Below are positions 11,291 to 22,335 of a stretch of DNA of 64,000 nt, piece after piece. A model generated the notes under the pieces. It ran no database searches and was not told the origin of the DNA. It saw only the letters and a list, made by a program, of their open reading frames with translations. The first letter of the stretch is position 1; each line of letters starts with the position of its first letter. The position numbers and the translations under genes were made by a program. Source of the DNA: Orobanche coerulescens (Eukaryota > Streptophyta > Magnoliopsida > Lamiales > Orobanchaceae); the NCBI GenBank assembly GCA_033398695.1, contig CM065812.1, positions 140,188,858 through 140,252,857 of the forward strand, written 5' to 3'.

Positions 11291-12471
11291 TAGCGAAACC
11301 CCGCCTATCTCTATAGACGATCGTCAGTCGAGCAAAGCAGTGGGAAGCTCATACGAGCCGACCCTGGATCAACCTCGGCCGTCTCTATATGCTTCAATCA
11401 AGAGAAGGAGACCACGGAAGTCATCCCGATCTCCCTCCTTATTTAAGAAACCGGAGGACTCGATCGCCATCTGCAGTTCACCGTCTAACACGATGGACTA
11501 AGGCACGAGATCGCCTCCCTCGCACAACGTACACCGTCGAAGGTCGGCATCTACATGACGATCCAAGGTGGAAGAGTGCGACCATGGTCACAGTGGTCGA
11601 TAATTCCATTTGCTTAGGCCATGCAAGGTCCCTTTAGGCCAAGATCGCCCGCCCTTCGTTTAAATACGAGGCCGGCGTAGTCGAGGCCCTCCAAAATAAA
11701 TCGGTGGACACGATCGCTCGCCCTCAAAGGTTCATCATCGACATGGTGAACCCGGACAATGCGACGTGCCACAACCCCGTCTCAACGTACACCGTCGAGG
11801 TCGGCCATCTCCATGGTGGCCGAGGTGGAAGCAGAGCTAACAAGCCGCGGGCGTGGAGTTGATTCATCCGACGCGCCGCGCAAGGACTCCTCTAGACCAA
11901 GACCGCACGCCTTTCGTTTAAATACGAGGCGAGGCGCGGCTAACGGAGGACCCTCATAATAAAGTGAGTCACGAGACACTCAATGTCTTCGCGCATCGAG
12001 ACATGATCAAGGAGTCGGTCCACCGAACTCCGCGATCGTGCACGGTTCCTCAAGATGGACGGCCGTCCCAGGGATTCGACAAAGTTAAAGACCGCTCACT
12101 CAAGGAATTATTTTCATCCCCTTACTTCCACTAAGTGAATAAAAACAAGGGGCAAGAAGAGTGCGGACTACCTACGACGATCGTCGCTATGCAACCACAT
12201 ACGGAGATCGTCATTTTTTCAGATGTAGTGCAGCGATCGAACTTGTTGTAAAAAGTTGTCTTATGAGTTTATCAATTCATTTGGAACTACCCTCGCAACG
12301 ATCTCTCCTCACGCATTTGTACAAAGTCAAACAAAGACTCAAAAATAACTATTCATTCAAGTGATAAGTCAGAAATCCAAATGCTCATTTTATTACTTGA
12401 AAAATAGAGTACACGGTCGCAGAAGGCCTAAGTACTACAAAAAGAAAGCTACAAACTACAAAGAAAGTAAG
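11291..12471 (+). other. Element C spacer, no recognised gene
   Basis: No coding region I can support. Two related stretches occur at about 11520-11700 and 11780-11960, sharing ACGTACACCGTCGA and CGTTTAAATACGAGGC, so a local duplication of a degenerate segment is likely. The AATAAAAACAAGGGGCAAG near 12140 ends the GC-rich part. Confidence 0.4.
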
Positions 12472-15111
12472 CTAAAAGCGTAAAAGGAAGCGCCTCGGGC
12501 CCTGCCGGGCCTTCGCCATCGGCATTCGGCGCGGTCCCTCATCTTCCGGAGCATCGGGATGAGCAAGACTGTCTGGAGACGGATACCAGCTCAAATCCAC
12601 GCCGATGTCCGCCAGGTCCAAGATCGGCAAGGAGAAAGCCGAGTGGAGAGGATGCTCCAATGCATATGACTTGAACTTCTCAGCTAGAGGACCGACCTCC
12701 AAGCCTCCCTTCTTGGCCGCTCGGATCGAGTCGGCGAACGCCAAGTAATAGGCGAACTCGCTGACATACTCCAAATTTTGGAAGGGATCGGCCTTGGTCG
12801 CCTCAACCTCTCCTCTCAGCTCGGCCATCGCCTGTTGCGATCCCTGGATCTCGGCCTCCCTCGCAGCAACCTTCTCTTTCGCCTCCGCCCGGCTCGGTCA
12901 CCGAGCGATCGTCACCTTCAGCGATCGGCCTCCTCCTCGGCAACATTCCTCGCACTGGACGGCACTCTGCATCTGGTCCCGAAATCGGTCGACCGCCATT
13001 CGAATTTCTCGGTCTCCTTCTTCTCGGCTCAAGCTCATGGCTCGCCCGCTTGGCCGCCTCAAGAGTCCTTCTCCATCGCCACGATCTTGTCGGCAAACTC
13101 GGCGTTCTCTTTCCGAGCCGCCTCGAGATCCTCTGAAGGCGAATAGTGGAGGGCCTCCTCAAACTCTGGCGGCACAGGAAGGCCATGGTCGCCGTCACGA
13201 AGAGAAAGGGCTACAACGGCATGCATCGAACTCGGCGATCGGCTGAGCGATCGCATCGGATCGATTGTCCACGCCTTCGGCGGGCGGGCGACGGCCTTGC
13301 CAACATAGGGAGGAATATCACAGGAATGGCGAGGAGATCGGCTCGCCAGGAAATCCACGACCATCGGTGGACAAGAAGGATCTGCGCGACGGATCCTGCA
13401 TCAAAACAGCTAAGTTAGTACAACTCCTACGCAGATGCAATTGTCAAACACAGAAATGCTATCTACCTCTCAGCCTTCTCGGGATCCCGACCAAAAAACG
13501 GCTTCCCTCGAGGAATCTCTGCATCCGCGATCGCCGCCTCCCGCAGAAAAGCCGCAGAGGGCGGCTCGCGCTCCGGAGCAACGATGGTGATCGGAGGCGC
13601 GGCGATCGGCACTTCATCGCCCGGGGCAGGAAACGAAGTTGCTTCCGGCCTCGGCCTCTTGCGATTCGCCCGAAGCCCCTCCTCCGGAATTTCCTCCTCA
13701 ACCACGACCTGCTCTACGCGAGGCTCCGGCTCCGCACGAGGCTCCCCCTCCGGAACAATAGGCAATGCGACGGGTGGAACCCAAGTCGACCTCTTCGCGT
13801 GAAGACGGCCTAGGACTCCTGGGTTCGACATAGCGATCTCCGCCGGAGGCTCCAAAAAGCGAGGGAAACGAACCTCTGCAGTTAAAGACGATCGACTAAT
13901 GGTCAGACACAGTCCTTAAAATAAGGCGATCGCCTAGTAAGTGAAGATCGCAGGACCACATACCTGGCACCGCGAGATGTCTCGGGAAGCGGAATAGTCG
14001 AGCCGACAACCAGCGACTCTCCTTGTTGATCCGAGTGGCGTCTAAGTCGTCGTCCGACAAGCTCCTAATTCGCTCCCAAACAACGAGGAAGTCGAAAGGC
14101 AGCTCCTCGATCGCCGGAATATGAAAGCCTGCAAAACAGAAATCAAATTAGATCAGTCCAAAACGCATCCAAGCGAAGGGAGAGTCTAAACCCTTACCGG
14201 GATTCCTCTCCCGAAATTCAGTGGGGATCTCCAGTTCGCCTGTGGGATTGTCGCTCGCGAAGCTCTCCACTTGCCGCGACCTAGAACCACTTCGTCCCGA
14301 TCGCCCCGTATCTTATTCGGAACTCCATGAATCACCCGGCCAGATCGGCCTTGAATATGGTAACCGCCGACCAACCCTCTATGGGCCGTCAGTTTAAACA
14401 AATAGTTCATCTCCAACGGCGACGGGAGACGGTACAGGCGGTGACCGCCGAAAAGGGTGAGGGTGCAAATGATTTGGAGCCAGGCGTTCGGCGTCAGCTG
14501 AAGTGGCGCCACATTCCAAGCGGCCAGCAGATGGGAGACCGCAAAGGACAGAGGGAAGCGCAACCCGGCCTCCATAACGGCCTCACTCACTGCGACCATA
14601 CCCATCGGAGGCTAGTCGGCTCGTTCATTCTCCGCGGGCGCGAACATGTCCACATCTGAAGGAACATGGAATCTTGTCCTCCAGACGGCCAGATCTCTCA
14701 CGGACGTCGAGCTCCGTATTGGCCGAGCGACCACAACGATCGCGCTGCGCGACACGATCTGCAACCGCAGGAGCACATATGGATAAGCGACCGAGTATCC
14801 CGAAATCGAATCGCGGAGTAGGACCGGCCAATCTCTCCATTATTTCAAAGAAAGGCCCTATAGGCCGTCCAAAATCGCTATGTTGCTCCCGGTAAGCCCC
14901 GATCGCGGATCTCTCTCGATCTGCGATCGTCTCTCCTCGGCCGGCCGACTCCTAGCAACATCGGCCTCATTGAACAAAGCCTCAACTTCAGGGGTCGATC
15001 CGGCTCGAATTGCTGCCACCGTCTCGGTGGAAGACGGAAGAAGTTTCTCCCAGGCACCGATGTCGGCGGCGTAACAGTTCCCGCTCCAAACGATGATGAG
15101 GTTCCGGCCAT
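12472..15111 (-). pseudogene. Antisense spliced gene of element C (gypsy-type transposon protein, PF04195-like)
   Basis: Reads opposite to the element. Exon 1 runs from ATG 15111 (MAGTSSSFGAGT...) down to 14198. It contains FPLSFAVSHLLAAWNVAPLQ followed by LTPNAW (about 14540-14440), resembling the 'F-P-L...L-x-P-N-x-W' signature of plant 'putative gypsy type transposon' proteins (PF04195); this assignment is from memory. Three introns with GT..AG ends are visible at 14129-14197, 13876-13963 and 13396-13466 (69, 88 and 71 bases). The frame is continuous through the last two, and through the first using the frame open on both sides. Later exons encode a Glu/Ala/Arg-rich, probably coiled-coil part and end at 12472 (GPRRFLLRF). 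At least one frameshift in exon 1 and more around 12830-13060 make this copy a pseudogene. Function unknown. Confidence 0.65.
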
Positions 15112-15254
15112 TTTCAGAGTTAGAAAGGAAGAGAAGGATTTTCTTACCCTAAAGTGAAATCGATCGACGATCGGCTCTTAGATCTTGAGAAAATTCGGCG
15201 CAGGTCCTTCTTTCTCCAAAAAGCACGCGTGAGTGAGGCTGACCCCGCGCCCCC

Positions 15255-15261
15255 TTTTATA
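15255..15261 (-). promoter_or_regulatory. TATA box of the antisense gene in element C
   Basis: On the minus strand CTTATAAAAGG, about 145 bases upstream of the antisense ATG at 15111 and inside the internal region. It gives the antisense gene a promoter independent of the LTR. Confidence 0.6.
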
Positions 15262-15607
15262 AGAGAAGGCGGGGACCCGTTTGCAATAAGAGAAAACCTC
15301 GGGGTCGAATCTCAAACGGCGCACTGGTTGACCCCCTCGAGACCGCGTCGCGTCTTTTCGAGGACGCGTCAACCGAGGGTCATTAAGGACCGTTGGCGTC
15401 CTCGATAGAAGCCCGACACGTGCGAGGAGACTTTTCAACACCCATTGTTTTCCGCGTAGTTCGGCCAACAGTCGTCCAATCCAGTATATCGGCTCAAAGA
15501 CGATCGCCAGTTCCATTAAACACGAAGTCGCTCGTCAATAGTTCAGCGATCGCCAAGAGAGCCACCTCACCCCACGTTTCCAACGTATGAGCGAGTTGGG
15601 GGGCAAT

Positions 15608-16791
15608 TGTTGTGTCACGATTTATTCATCCCGACAGGCGATCGACTATAAGGCCGAGCGACCAAGTCAACATCAATCAAACTATGGCTAGCTCGCCAAA
15701 TCAAAGATATCAAACCCCCATCAGTTACCCAGCGATCGACCCCCAAGGCGATCGCCCTTTGGCAGCTGGCGATCTACTCTACTAACCGGCTAAGGGCAAT
15801 CGACCTGCGCCCGGCGAGACGATCGCCGTCAAAACCATCAAGGACTGGATCTCGGGAAAGCACCCACGTGCGATCCACCAAAGCGCGCGAGATCTTCGCG
15901 GCCAGATAAGATCTTTCTTGTGACAGACAAGACATTTGACCACACTGTCACCTACCTCACCTACCGGCATGCGCGCGAAAGTTGTCGGTGGGACCACCCG
16001 CGGCGGCCTTTCAGACGCGTGTAAGCTCCCCATTGGACCGCCTGATTGTGCCCGGCCAACTCCTGCAGACTTTGAGGGCAGGCCCATGTCTTTGAAAGAC
16101 GATCGCCCGATTATTATATTGCGGTAAAGCGATCGCCGGCGTATCAAGCCCTATAAATAGAGAACCTCCTCCTACTTGGAAAAAGGTTCCCGATTCATTG
16201 AATATACGGTTCGGAATTCATTTGACTTACGTCCAAATACATTCCACCAAAAGTTCACATTCTCTCACATTCCGATACATCCACGGAAATCTTGAAGAAC
16301 ACACATATCATCAAGCTCCGGCTATCTCAGGAATCCATCTCAGGACTTCTCTCTCCAAATCTCTCGTCCAAGACGATCGGCGAAGCGGCAAGTCTCCACT
16401 AGGCAGATTCCAAGGGATTCATAAGCCCGAAGCCGAAACATCCAGCTAAATACTCGCCGTGAGAGGCGGTCGATCTCTCACCGCCGCGACTGTTCATCAC
16501 CTTTGTTACAAGAACTCACAGAGCATCAAATCTGGTTCTTCCGGCAATCTACACGCTCACTAGCTAAGATAACAAGAAACTTTACACTCATTGTAATTGT
16601 ATTCTTACATTAGTACTTGTATCCCCGAATATCGGTATTAATAATATCTCGCGAGAGCATTCAAGCCCGGGACTAACAACCCCGGCAAATCTTGTGTTAT
16701 TTATCTTTCTCACGGAAGTGCTCTTGCATTTGTTTGCTATCCCATCCATTCCAGCAATATCTATCTCCGGATAATATTTTGGGGAGCAACA
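15608..16791 (+). repeat. Element C 3' LTR
   Basis: 1184 bases, TGTTGTGTCACG ... GAGCAACA, preceded by the polypurine tract TTGGGGGGCAAT (about 15596-15607) and followed by the TSD GTCTC. Confidence 0.92.
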
Positions 16792-16796
16792 GTCTC

Positions 16797-17973
16797 CCTA
16801 CCTTGTTGTGTCTCGTATTATACAAGTTTACGTGATTCTATGTTATTATGTGGAGTTTAATTGTGCCTCATGAATACTTACTCCATACTTGTTTGATTCT
16901 CGTATTGTGTTGGAATAAAGAGTAGTACCGGTATGCATGTATATATATATTTACATCTTTGTGTAAAATCGTTTTTACAGGAGTGATGTTTTGGATTGGT
17001 TACTCAATAAAAGTTTATCAATATGGTATTTCAATTTCAAATGTTTTGGGGAAGTCACGTAAATTCTATTTAAAAATATCCTATGAGAAGGAAAAATGAT
17101 TTGATTTTCGTATGATGACCTCGAGACCAAAGATTTTGAGAATTCAAACTACACATATTATATTTTCATCTTGCATTGAAAATTTTCAAAATATTTTAAA
17201 TGCTTAAACGAGGTCTACCAATAGTTTACTTGAGACGTGACTTTCGCCTTCAACTTTTCCGGTTAAACGATATGTAGTGAGAATGTAAATTGTTGGCGTT
17301 TGGATTCGTATGTTGTTGTTTATTTGTAACCTTCGACTTTCGGCATTATTTGGTATATGTTCATGAATAACAATTGTTGTGTGTGGTTATGTGTAACTTG
17401 CTGTGTTCTTATCCATTGCGTGTGTAAAGTCCAAAGTGACTTTTTGGGTACTTTTACCAAATAGTGTGTGTTTCAAAATGACCTTTTGGGTTTGTAAATT
17501 TGAATTATTTCGTTGACCCTTTTTCCTAACTCTTTTGTTGGGTGATTTAACATATATTTTGAAACTATTGAGTTTTCGCGTCTACGCCTTGTAATTTCAA
17601 ACGGTATTTGGTGACGGTATTTGGTATTTGGAAAATGACTTTTGGGGAGTATTTGGAAAGTATTACCGTCATCGGCCTTTCTGGCATTTTGGAACGTTTT
17701 CGAAAATGGTTTTCAACTTGGTGAGTTCCGGCGCAGAAACCGTACAAAAAGTGATTTTGATATAATGGATGATTTCAATTTCATTGCATTTATAAATCGC
17801 ATAACAACGGCATTATAAATGAAGATTGTTGGTATAATAGTTTGTATATTGTGTTCTAGCTGGAATTAAATGGTAATATGTATATGATTTAATGATGTTG
17901 GATTAGAGACAGAGATGTGAATATCTTGCTATGAGTTATGATCTTTCGTTACCCTAGGTTGTTGTTTGTTAGT
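16797..17973 (+). other. Element B leader downstream of element C
   Basis: About 1.2 kb of the B untranslated leader, continuing from 8464. It aligns in patches with the A leader (about 2956-4767) and holds no supported gene. Confidence 0.55.
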
Positions 17974-18970
17974 ATGCCGAGGCGGAGGTCGTGGTCGTGG
18001 CAGTGGCGATGGCCACGGGGATCAGACGCGGAATCGAGAGAATGCCGCTGGGAATGATTTTAGTTTGGGTGTTGCTACTATATTGCAACAAGTAGCGACT
18101 CAGATGACTCAATTGACCCAGGTGGTTCAACGTAGCATTGACGCGAGTCAGAACGTCGATGTCAATCAATGGCTTCGCGAGGTAGTTCGTATGAATCCCC
18201 CTCGATTCGCCGGTGCTGCGGATGCGTTGGGCTGGGATGGTTGGATTTTCCAGTTGGGAATGATTTTCGAGGCTGTCGGATGTCCTGAAGAGCGGAAGGT
18301 ACCTATCGCTCAGTACCTTCTCGACAAAGATGCCGCTAATTGGTGGGAAGCTGTTAAACCTCATGATCGTGATGTCACGTGGGCGGAGTTCCAAGCACTT
18401 ATGGAAGCTGAGTTCTGTCCGAAACCGATTAGAGAGCAGAGGATTCGTGAATTCTACTTGGCAGAACCGCAAGATATATCGGTGTCGCAAGCTATCATTG
18501 ATTATAGCAAACAACTCAGTTATGTGCGAGACCGGGTGAGAACCGAGGAAGAGAGGATCCTTCACTTTGACAGGCGGATGAAGCCGTATATTCGCGTATA
18601 TATGTCGGGATTCAATTGCACTTCGTTGAGGGACTATCAAGATCGAGCATTAGCCCGTGAACTAGCTTCGTTATCATCGGAGCGTGTGTCCGAGTCGAAG
18701 AAGCAGAAGAAGTACGATGACCGTGTGGGCCAGTACAGGAGTTGGTGTTTCTAGTTTTCAATGTCGTAGCCTTTCATTTGTGAAGCTCCATCGCTCGATG
18801 CGTGGGCCGAGAGTTCTAAGTCGTGCATTCGACTCTGGTAAAGCCGGAGATGTTTTAATCGTAATGTGGCGGGACATGTTCGTGCACATTGTCCTACCCC
18901 ACCCGATGCGTGTTACAGTGCGGACTCGAGGAACACCGGTTCGATTTTGCGAGATGGTTACCGAGCATTA
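17974..18970 (+). pseudogene. gag of element B
   Basis: A retrotransposon gag. The ATG at 17974 sits in the same ATGCCGAGG context as in element A but is out of frame with the main reading frame (open to 18754), so the N-terminus has a small indel. The body has the Tekay-type capsid: WLREVVRMNPPRFAGAADAL, ANWWEAV, WAEFQALMEAEF, RRMKPYIRVYMSGF. After a stop the zinc-knuckle region survives in another frame at 18851-18892 as CFNRNVAGHVRAHC. There the second Cys of the C-x2-C-x4-H-x4-C knuckle is Arg while His and the last Cys remain. No protease or polymerase follows. Confidence 0.8.
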
Positions 18971-19738
18971 GAGGCGAGGACTTGAACTTTGATATCGGGA
19001 TCGACTCAGAGTAGTCCGGAGGCGTGGTCTATCAGTTGCATGTTGAATTATTTCCCTTGCTTTGTTGTTTCGAAATTCAGAGATTGACTTCTTTTATTTG
19101 AAGTGGATCGGATTTTGAACTATGTACTCTCGACTCTGTCGAATCGTTTATATTCGTTGATATTTTCTGATCTTGTCCTGTCCTGTGCTTTTATTGATCG
19201 AACGAGTTGTGGTATTGTTTCAGAATGACCCGTTTGTCGTTATGACTCTCCAAATTGCTAATCCCTTTCCGGTGGATCTTATGTGAATGCACATCTTGTT
19301 GTCTTCACCGGATCGTATATTATCTCTAGTCGAGATGTGAACTTTGGGGTTGTTGTTTGAGTATTATTGTTCGTCGTGATTCGAACATGATTGATCGACT
19401 GTTGTTGTCTCGATCGTTGTAACTCAATCGTTTGATGGTTCAGTGTTTGTTGATCTCGTTTCGTAATTGTTGAGCGTTAGGACTCCTTCGTATTCCTTAA
19501 GTTCAGGAAATTTGTTTTGTGTTCGATCTTCCAACCCTTGGGCTGTAGAATTTCGTATTGGTCCAGCGTATAGCTCGTGTTTTGGTTGATGTACGGTTGA
19601 ATTGTTCGACCGTATCGATTTTCGTTCGTTGTGTTTTGTTATTTCGGCAACGGATATCGTGTGTTATCTGAGTTGTTTTGCGTCGTTCGTTCTATGTTTC
19701 AAGTTTCGAGGACGAAACTTCTTTTAAGAGGGGTAGAA
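18971..19738 (+). other. Element B 3' noncoding region, stem-loop and polypurine tract
   Basis: About 730 bases without a supported gene, similar in texture to A 4907-5524. It ends with the stem-loop AAGTTTCG / CGAAACTT (19701-19720, loop AGGA) and the polypurine tract AAGAGGGGTAGAA (19726-19738) directly before the 3' LTR. Confidence 0.75.
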
Positions 19739-22330
19739 TGTAATACCCGAGATCTTTATTCCGGATTCGTTGGGTTTTCTCGGTTTTATCGGATTGTCAT
19801 GGTCCTCATCGTAGGAATTTCGTGCCATGTTTGGTTGTTACTTGTTGGGACATGTTTTTGGAGGCATTTCGGATCACTTTGTGAGTTTTTGAGATTATGT
19901 GGTGTAGCGCACGCTAATGCTTGAAGCATAGCGCACGCTACTGCGTGGTGTTTAGCGCACGCTACTGAATGTGTAGCGCACGCTAATCGGCGATCAGAGC
20001 GATCCGGTAGCTACCGGATCGGGCTGGAGCTTTGTTAGCGCACGCTAAGGCCGATAGCTAGCGCACGCTATCGGCCGCTTAGCGCACGCTCCCTCTTCTT
20101 TCTAGCGCACGCTACCCGGTAGGTGCGATTACGTCCGAGGACTACTGGGTAGTTTTGTGACCGTTAGCGCGCTACGGTTGGATAGCGCACGCTAACTATG
20201 TTATACGCGGTTTCTCTGGAGCGTTGACTCCATTAGCGCACGCTAATGAAGGGTGATTAGCGCACGCTAATAAGCATCGATATAAATCTGGACAGCGGAT
20301 TAAGTCGTCATTTTCCACTTTTCCTCATCCCTTCCGACGGGAGTGAGATCCAGAGGCGAGTAGGACCGATCTTTTTCTTCTAGCTTCATCTTTGAGCGGA
20401 TTTGTAGATGTTTAACAACATCTAATCATCTTCTTGGTCCAAATCAAGGTAATCTCTTGTTAGAACCCTATTTTCTTAAATTTGGGGTTTTTCCTTGGAT
20501 TTGTGATTCTTAATCGATCTCATCCGATCGGTTGTGTATTTTTGGTTGTCTTCACCGTAATCTTCAGATTTTGTTAACCGTTCATCGATTTTTATCGCCC
20601 GGATCAACGATTCTTGATTTCTTTGAGAATACTTAGATCCTTGTACTTTTTAGGATCGTTTTGGATTTCGATTAGTGTTATTGATTCGTGGTGATGCTAT
20701 TTTCGTAGTATTCGTGAAATTTGTCGAAGTCTTGATCGTTTTGGAGGTTCGAAGGTTGCCCGATCGTGCCCGTTAAATCGTTTCGCCGCTCGTATCTCGA
20801 GGCAAGTATCTTGTCCATACATTTCATGTTTCGTAGGCGTAATTATTGATAAATGATTATATACGAAACCCAATGTTTAATGAACGTGAAAAGGGATCGG
20901 TATATTCTCGATAAATGTTGCCTTTCAACGATAATTTATGTACTTCGCGAATATATGTGTTCTCGGAATATGTGTGTTGGATTTGTATGTTGTAAAGATG
21001 ATATGATCACTTTGAATGAGTTTATTATACCGTAATCCTTTGGCGGGGATTACGTAATGTTATGTGTACTTGTTCGTTAAGAATGTATTACGTGGGATAT
21101 TAGTTGTTACTCCTTTGAAAGGAGGTTGTGATGTTTAAGTGTTGCTTGGCTTGATGTTCTACTCATTGTGATGTGATTCCGAAAGTGATGTGCCTCGGGT
21201 AGGATTGTTGAATCTCCGGGATCCATACTTGCTAGTATGGGTCGGGCGTGACCGTAGGGTTATCCAATTCGGGTATGTCTTGCGGGGACTCCGAGGTTCG
21301 GGGCTTGCTAGCCCGATGCCGAGATAACTTGTGGAGTTATCATCGGGTATGTCTTGCGGGGACTCCGAGGTTCGTGGCTTGTTAGCCCGATCTGGGATAA
21401 CTTATGGTTGTGATTTGGAATGGTTACGTGGTTGTTGCCACGAGGACATGTGATTTTGGTATGGTTTCCTATTGGATTATTCACTCGGGTATGTTCTACG
21501 GGAGCATCCGAGGTTCGTGGCTTGTTAGCACGGACGCGAATAATCCTTAGGAACATGTGTTATGTTATTCGAATTCGTGGACTGTGGCTTATGATTCGGG
21601 TCTTGGACCCCGTGTGTTGTGAATTGGGTTGTGGAACCACGTTTTATTATCGGAATCGTATTTTGGAAAGATGATTTTGGGCCGTGTCCCCAAGTGTTTT
21701 GAAAGACTTGAGAATTCCTTATTTCCAAATGTTTTCAAACTCCCGAGACCGTAAAATATTTTGTATGAGACACATGGTTCTTTTTCTACCTTTTATAAAT
21801 CAAAGCTTTTGATTAAGTGATTTATCTCGGGAAATATATTCAAGATTTTATATTCTTGAAGCACGTTGTGTATGGCTTGTACTTTTGGTTTTATACTTGC
21901 ACTAGCAAAACGGTGGAGTTTGCTAACCCCGAGTATTCGGGGTGGATGTGTGTATTGCGTCAGTACTTGCAGTAGGTGGGAGCGAATCACAGGATCGATA
22001 CGAAGGATGATGGGAAACGAAGATACTAATCACGTGAAGACCAATTATAGAGTACTTGGTAGAGTCGTGTTGATTATTCCTCCGATGTGTTATTTTATCG
22101 AATTATGGAAGTGATATCGTATTCTAGCCCCTGCGTGGGTATGTGTTCTGGGCAAGGATCTTGTATGTATTGTTCTGTGTGTTGTGATGTAAGACCATAT
22201 CGGTCTAATGGTCCTTTATGTAGCCATGTCGGCATGTGAAGTGATGCATTGTTTTGTATTTAGCCTGGTAGATCCTCGCGGAGAGGGTCTGCGGCGCTGT
22301 AATATTCCCGAGTGGTTTGGGGGTGTTACA
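19739..22330 (+). repeat. Element B 3' LTR
   Basis: 2592 bases, partner of 5652-8261, with its own palindrome cluster (about 19905-20272) and TATA-like box (20281). The 22-bp palindrome of the 5' copy is replaced by a different perfect 22-bp palindrome at 20000-20021. Followed by the TSD CAACT. Confidence 0.93.
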
Positions 22331-22335
22331 CAACT

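Larger units (their letters stand above)
8465..16791 (+). mobile_element. Element C, Tat-like/LARD-like LTR retrotransposon
   Basis: An 8.3-kb element with LTRs 8465-9647 and 15608-16791, ends TGTTG ... CAACA, and TSD GTCTC (8460-8464 and 16792-16796). It is visibly more GC-rich than its host element B. The sense strand has a decayed gag and no visible pol. The antisense strand has a multi-exon gene near the 3' end. Antisense extra genes between pol and the 3' LTR are known in the Tat lineage (Retand, Grande, Ogre relatives), which supports that placement. The first bases after the 5' LTR, ATTGGCGCTAGAAG, are the likely primer-binding site; I cannot assign the tRNA. Confidence 0.88.
5652..22330 (+). 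mobile_element. Element B, gag-only Ty3/gypsy LTR retrotransposon
   Basis: Complete element flanked by CAACT, with LTRs 5652-8261 and 19739-22330 (TGTAATACCC ... GTGTTACA). Without the inserted element C, the internal region is only about 3.1 kb: primer-binding site, leader, a damaged gag (17974-18970), a noncoding 3' part, stem-loop and polypurine tract. No protease, RT, RNase H or integrase is visible. This fits the class of non-autonomous elements keeping only gag (TR-GAG type), which would need pol from a relative. Confidence 0.9.

Noticed and set aside
12778..13813. Long plus-strand frames in element C
   Set aside because: They are shadows of the GC-rich antisense exons; the minus strand has consistent introns and family-like motifs.
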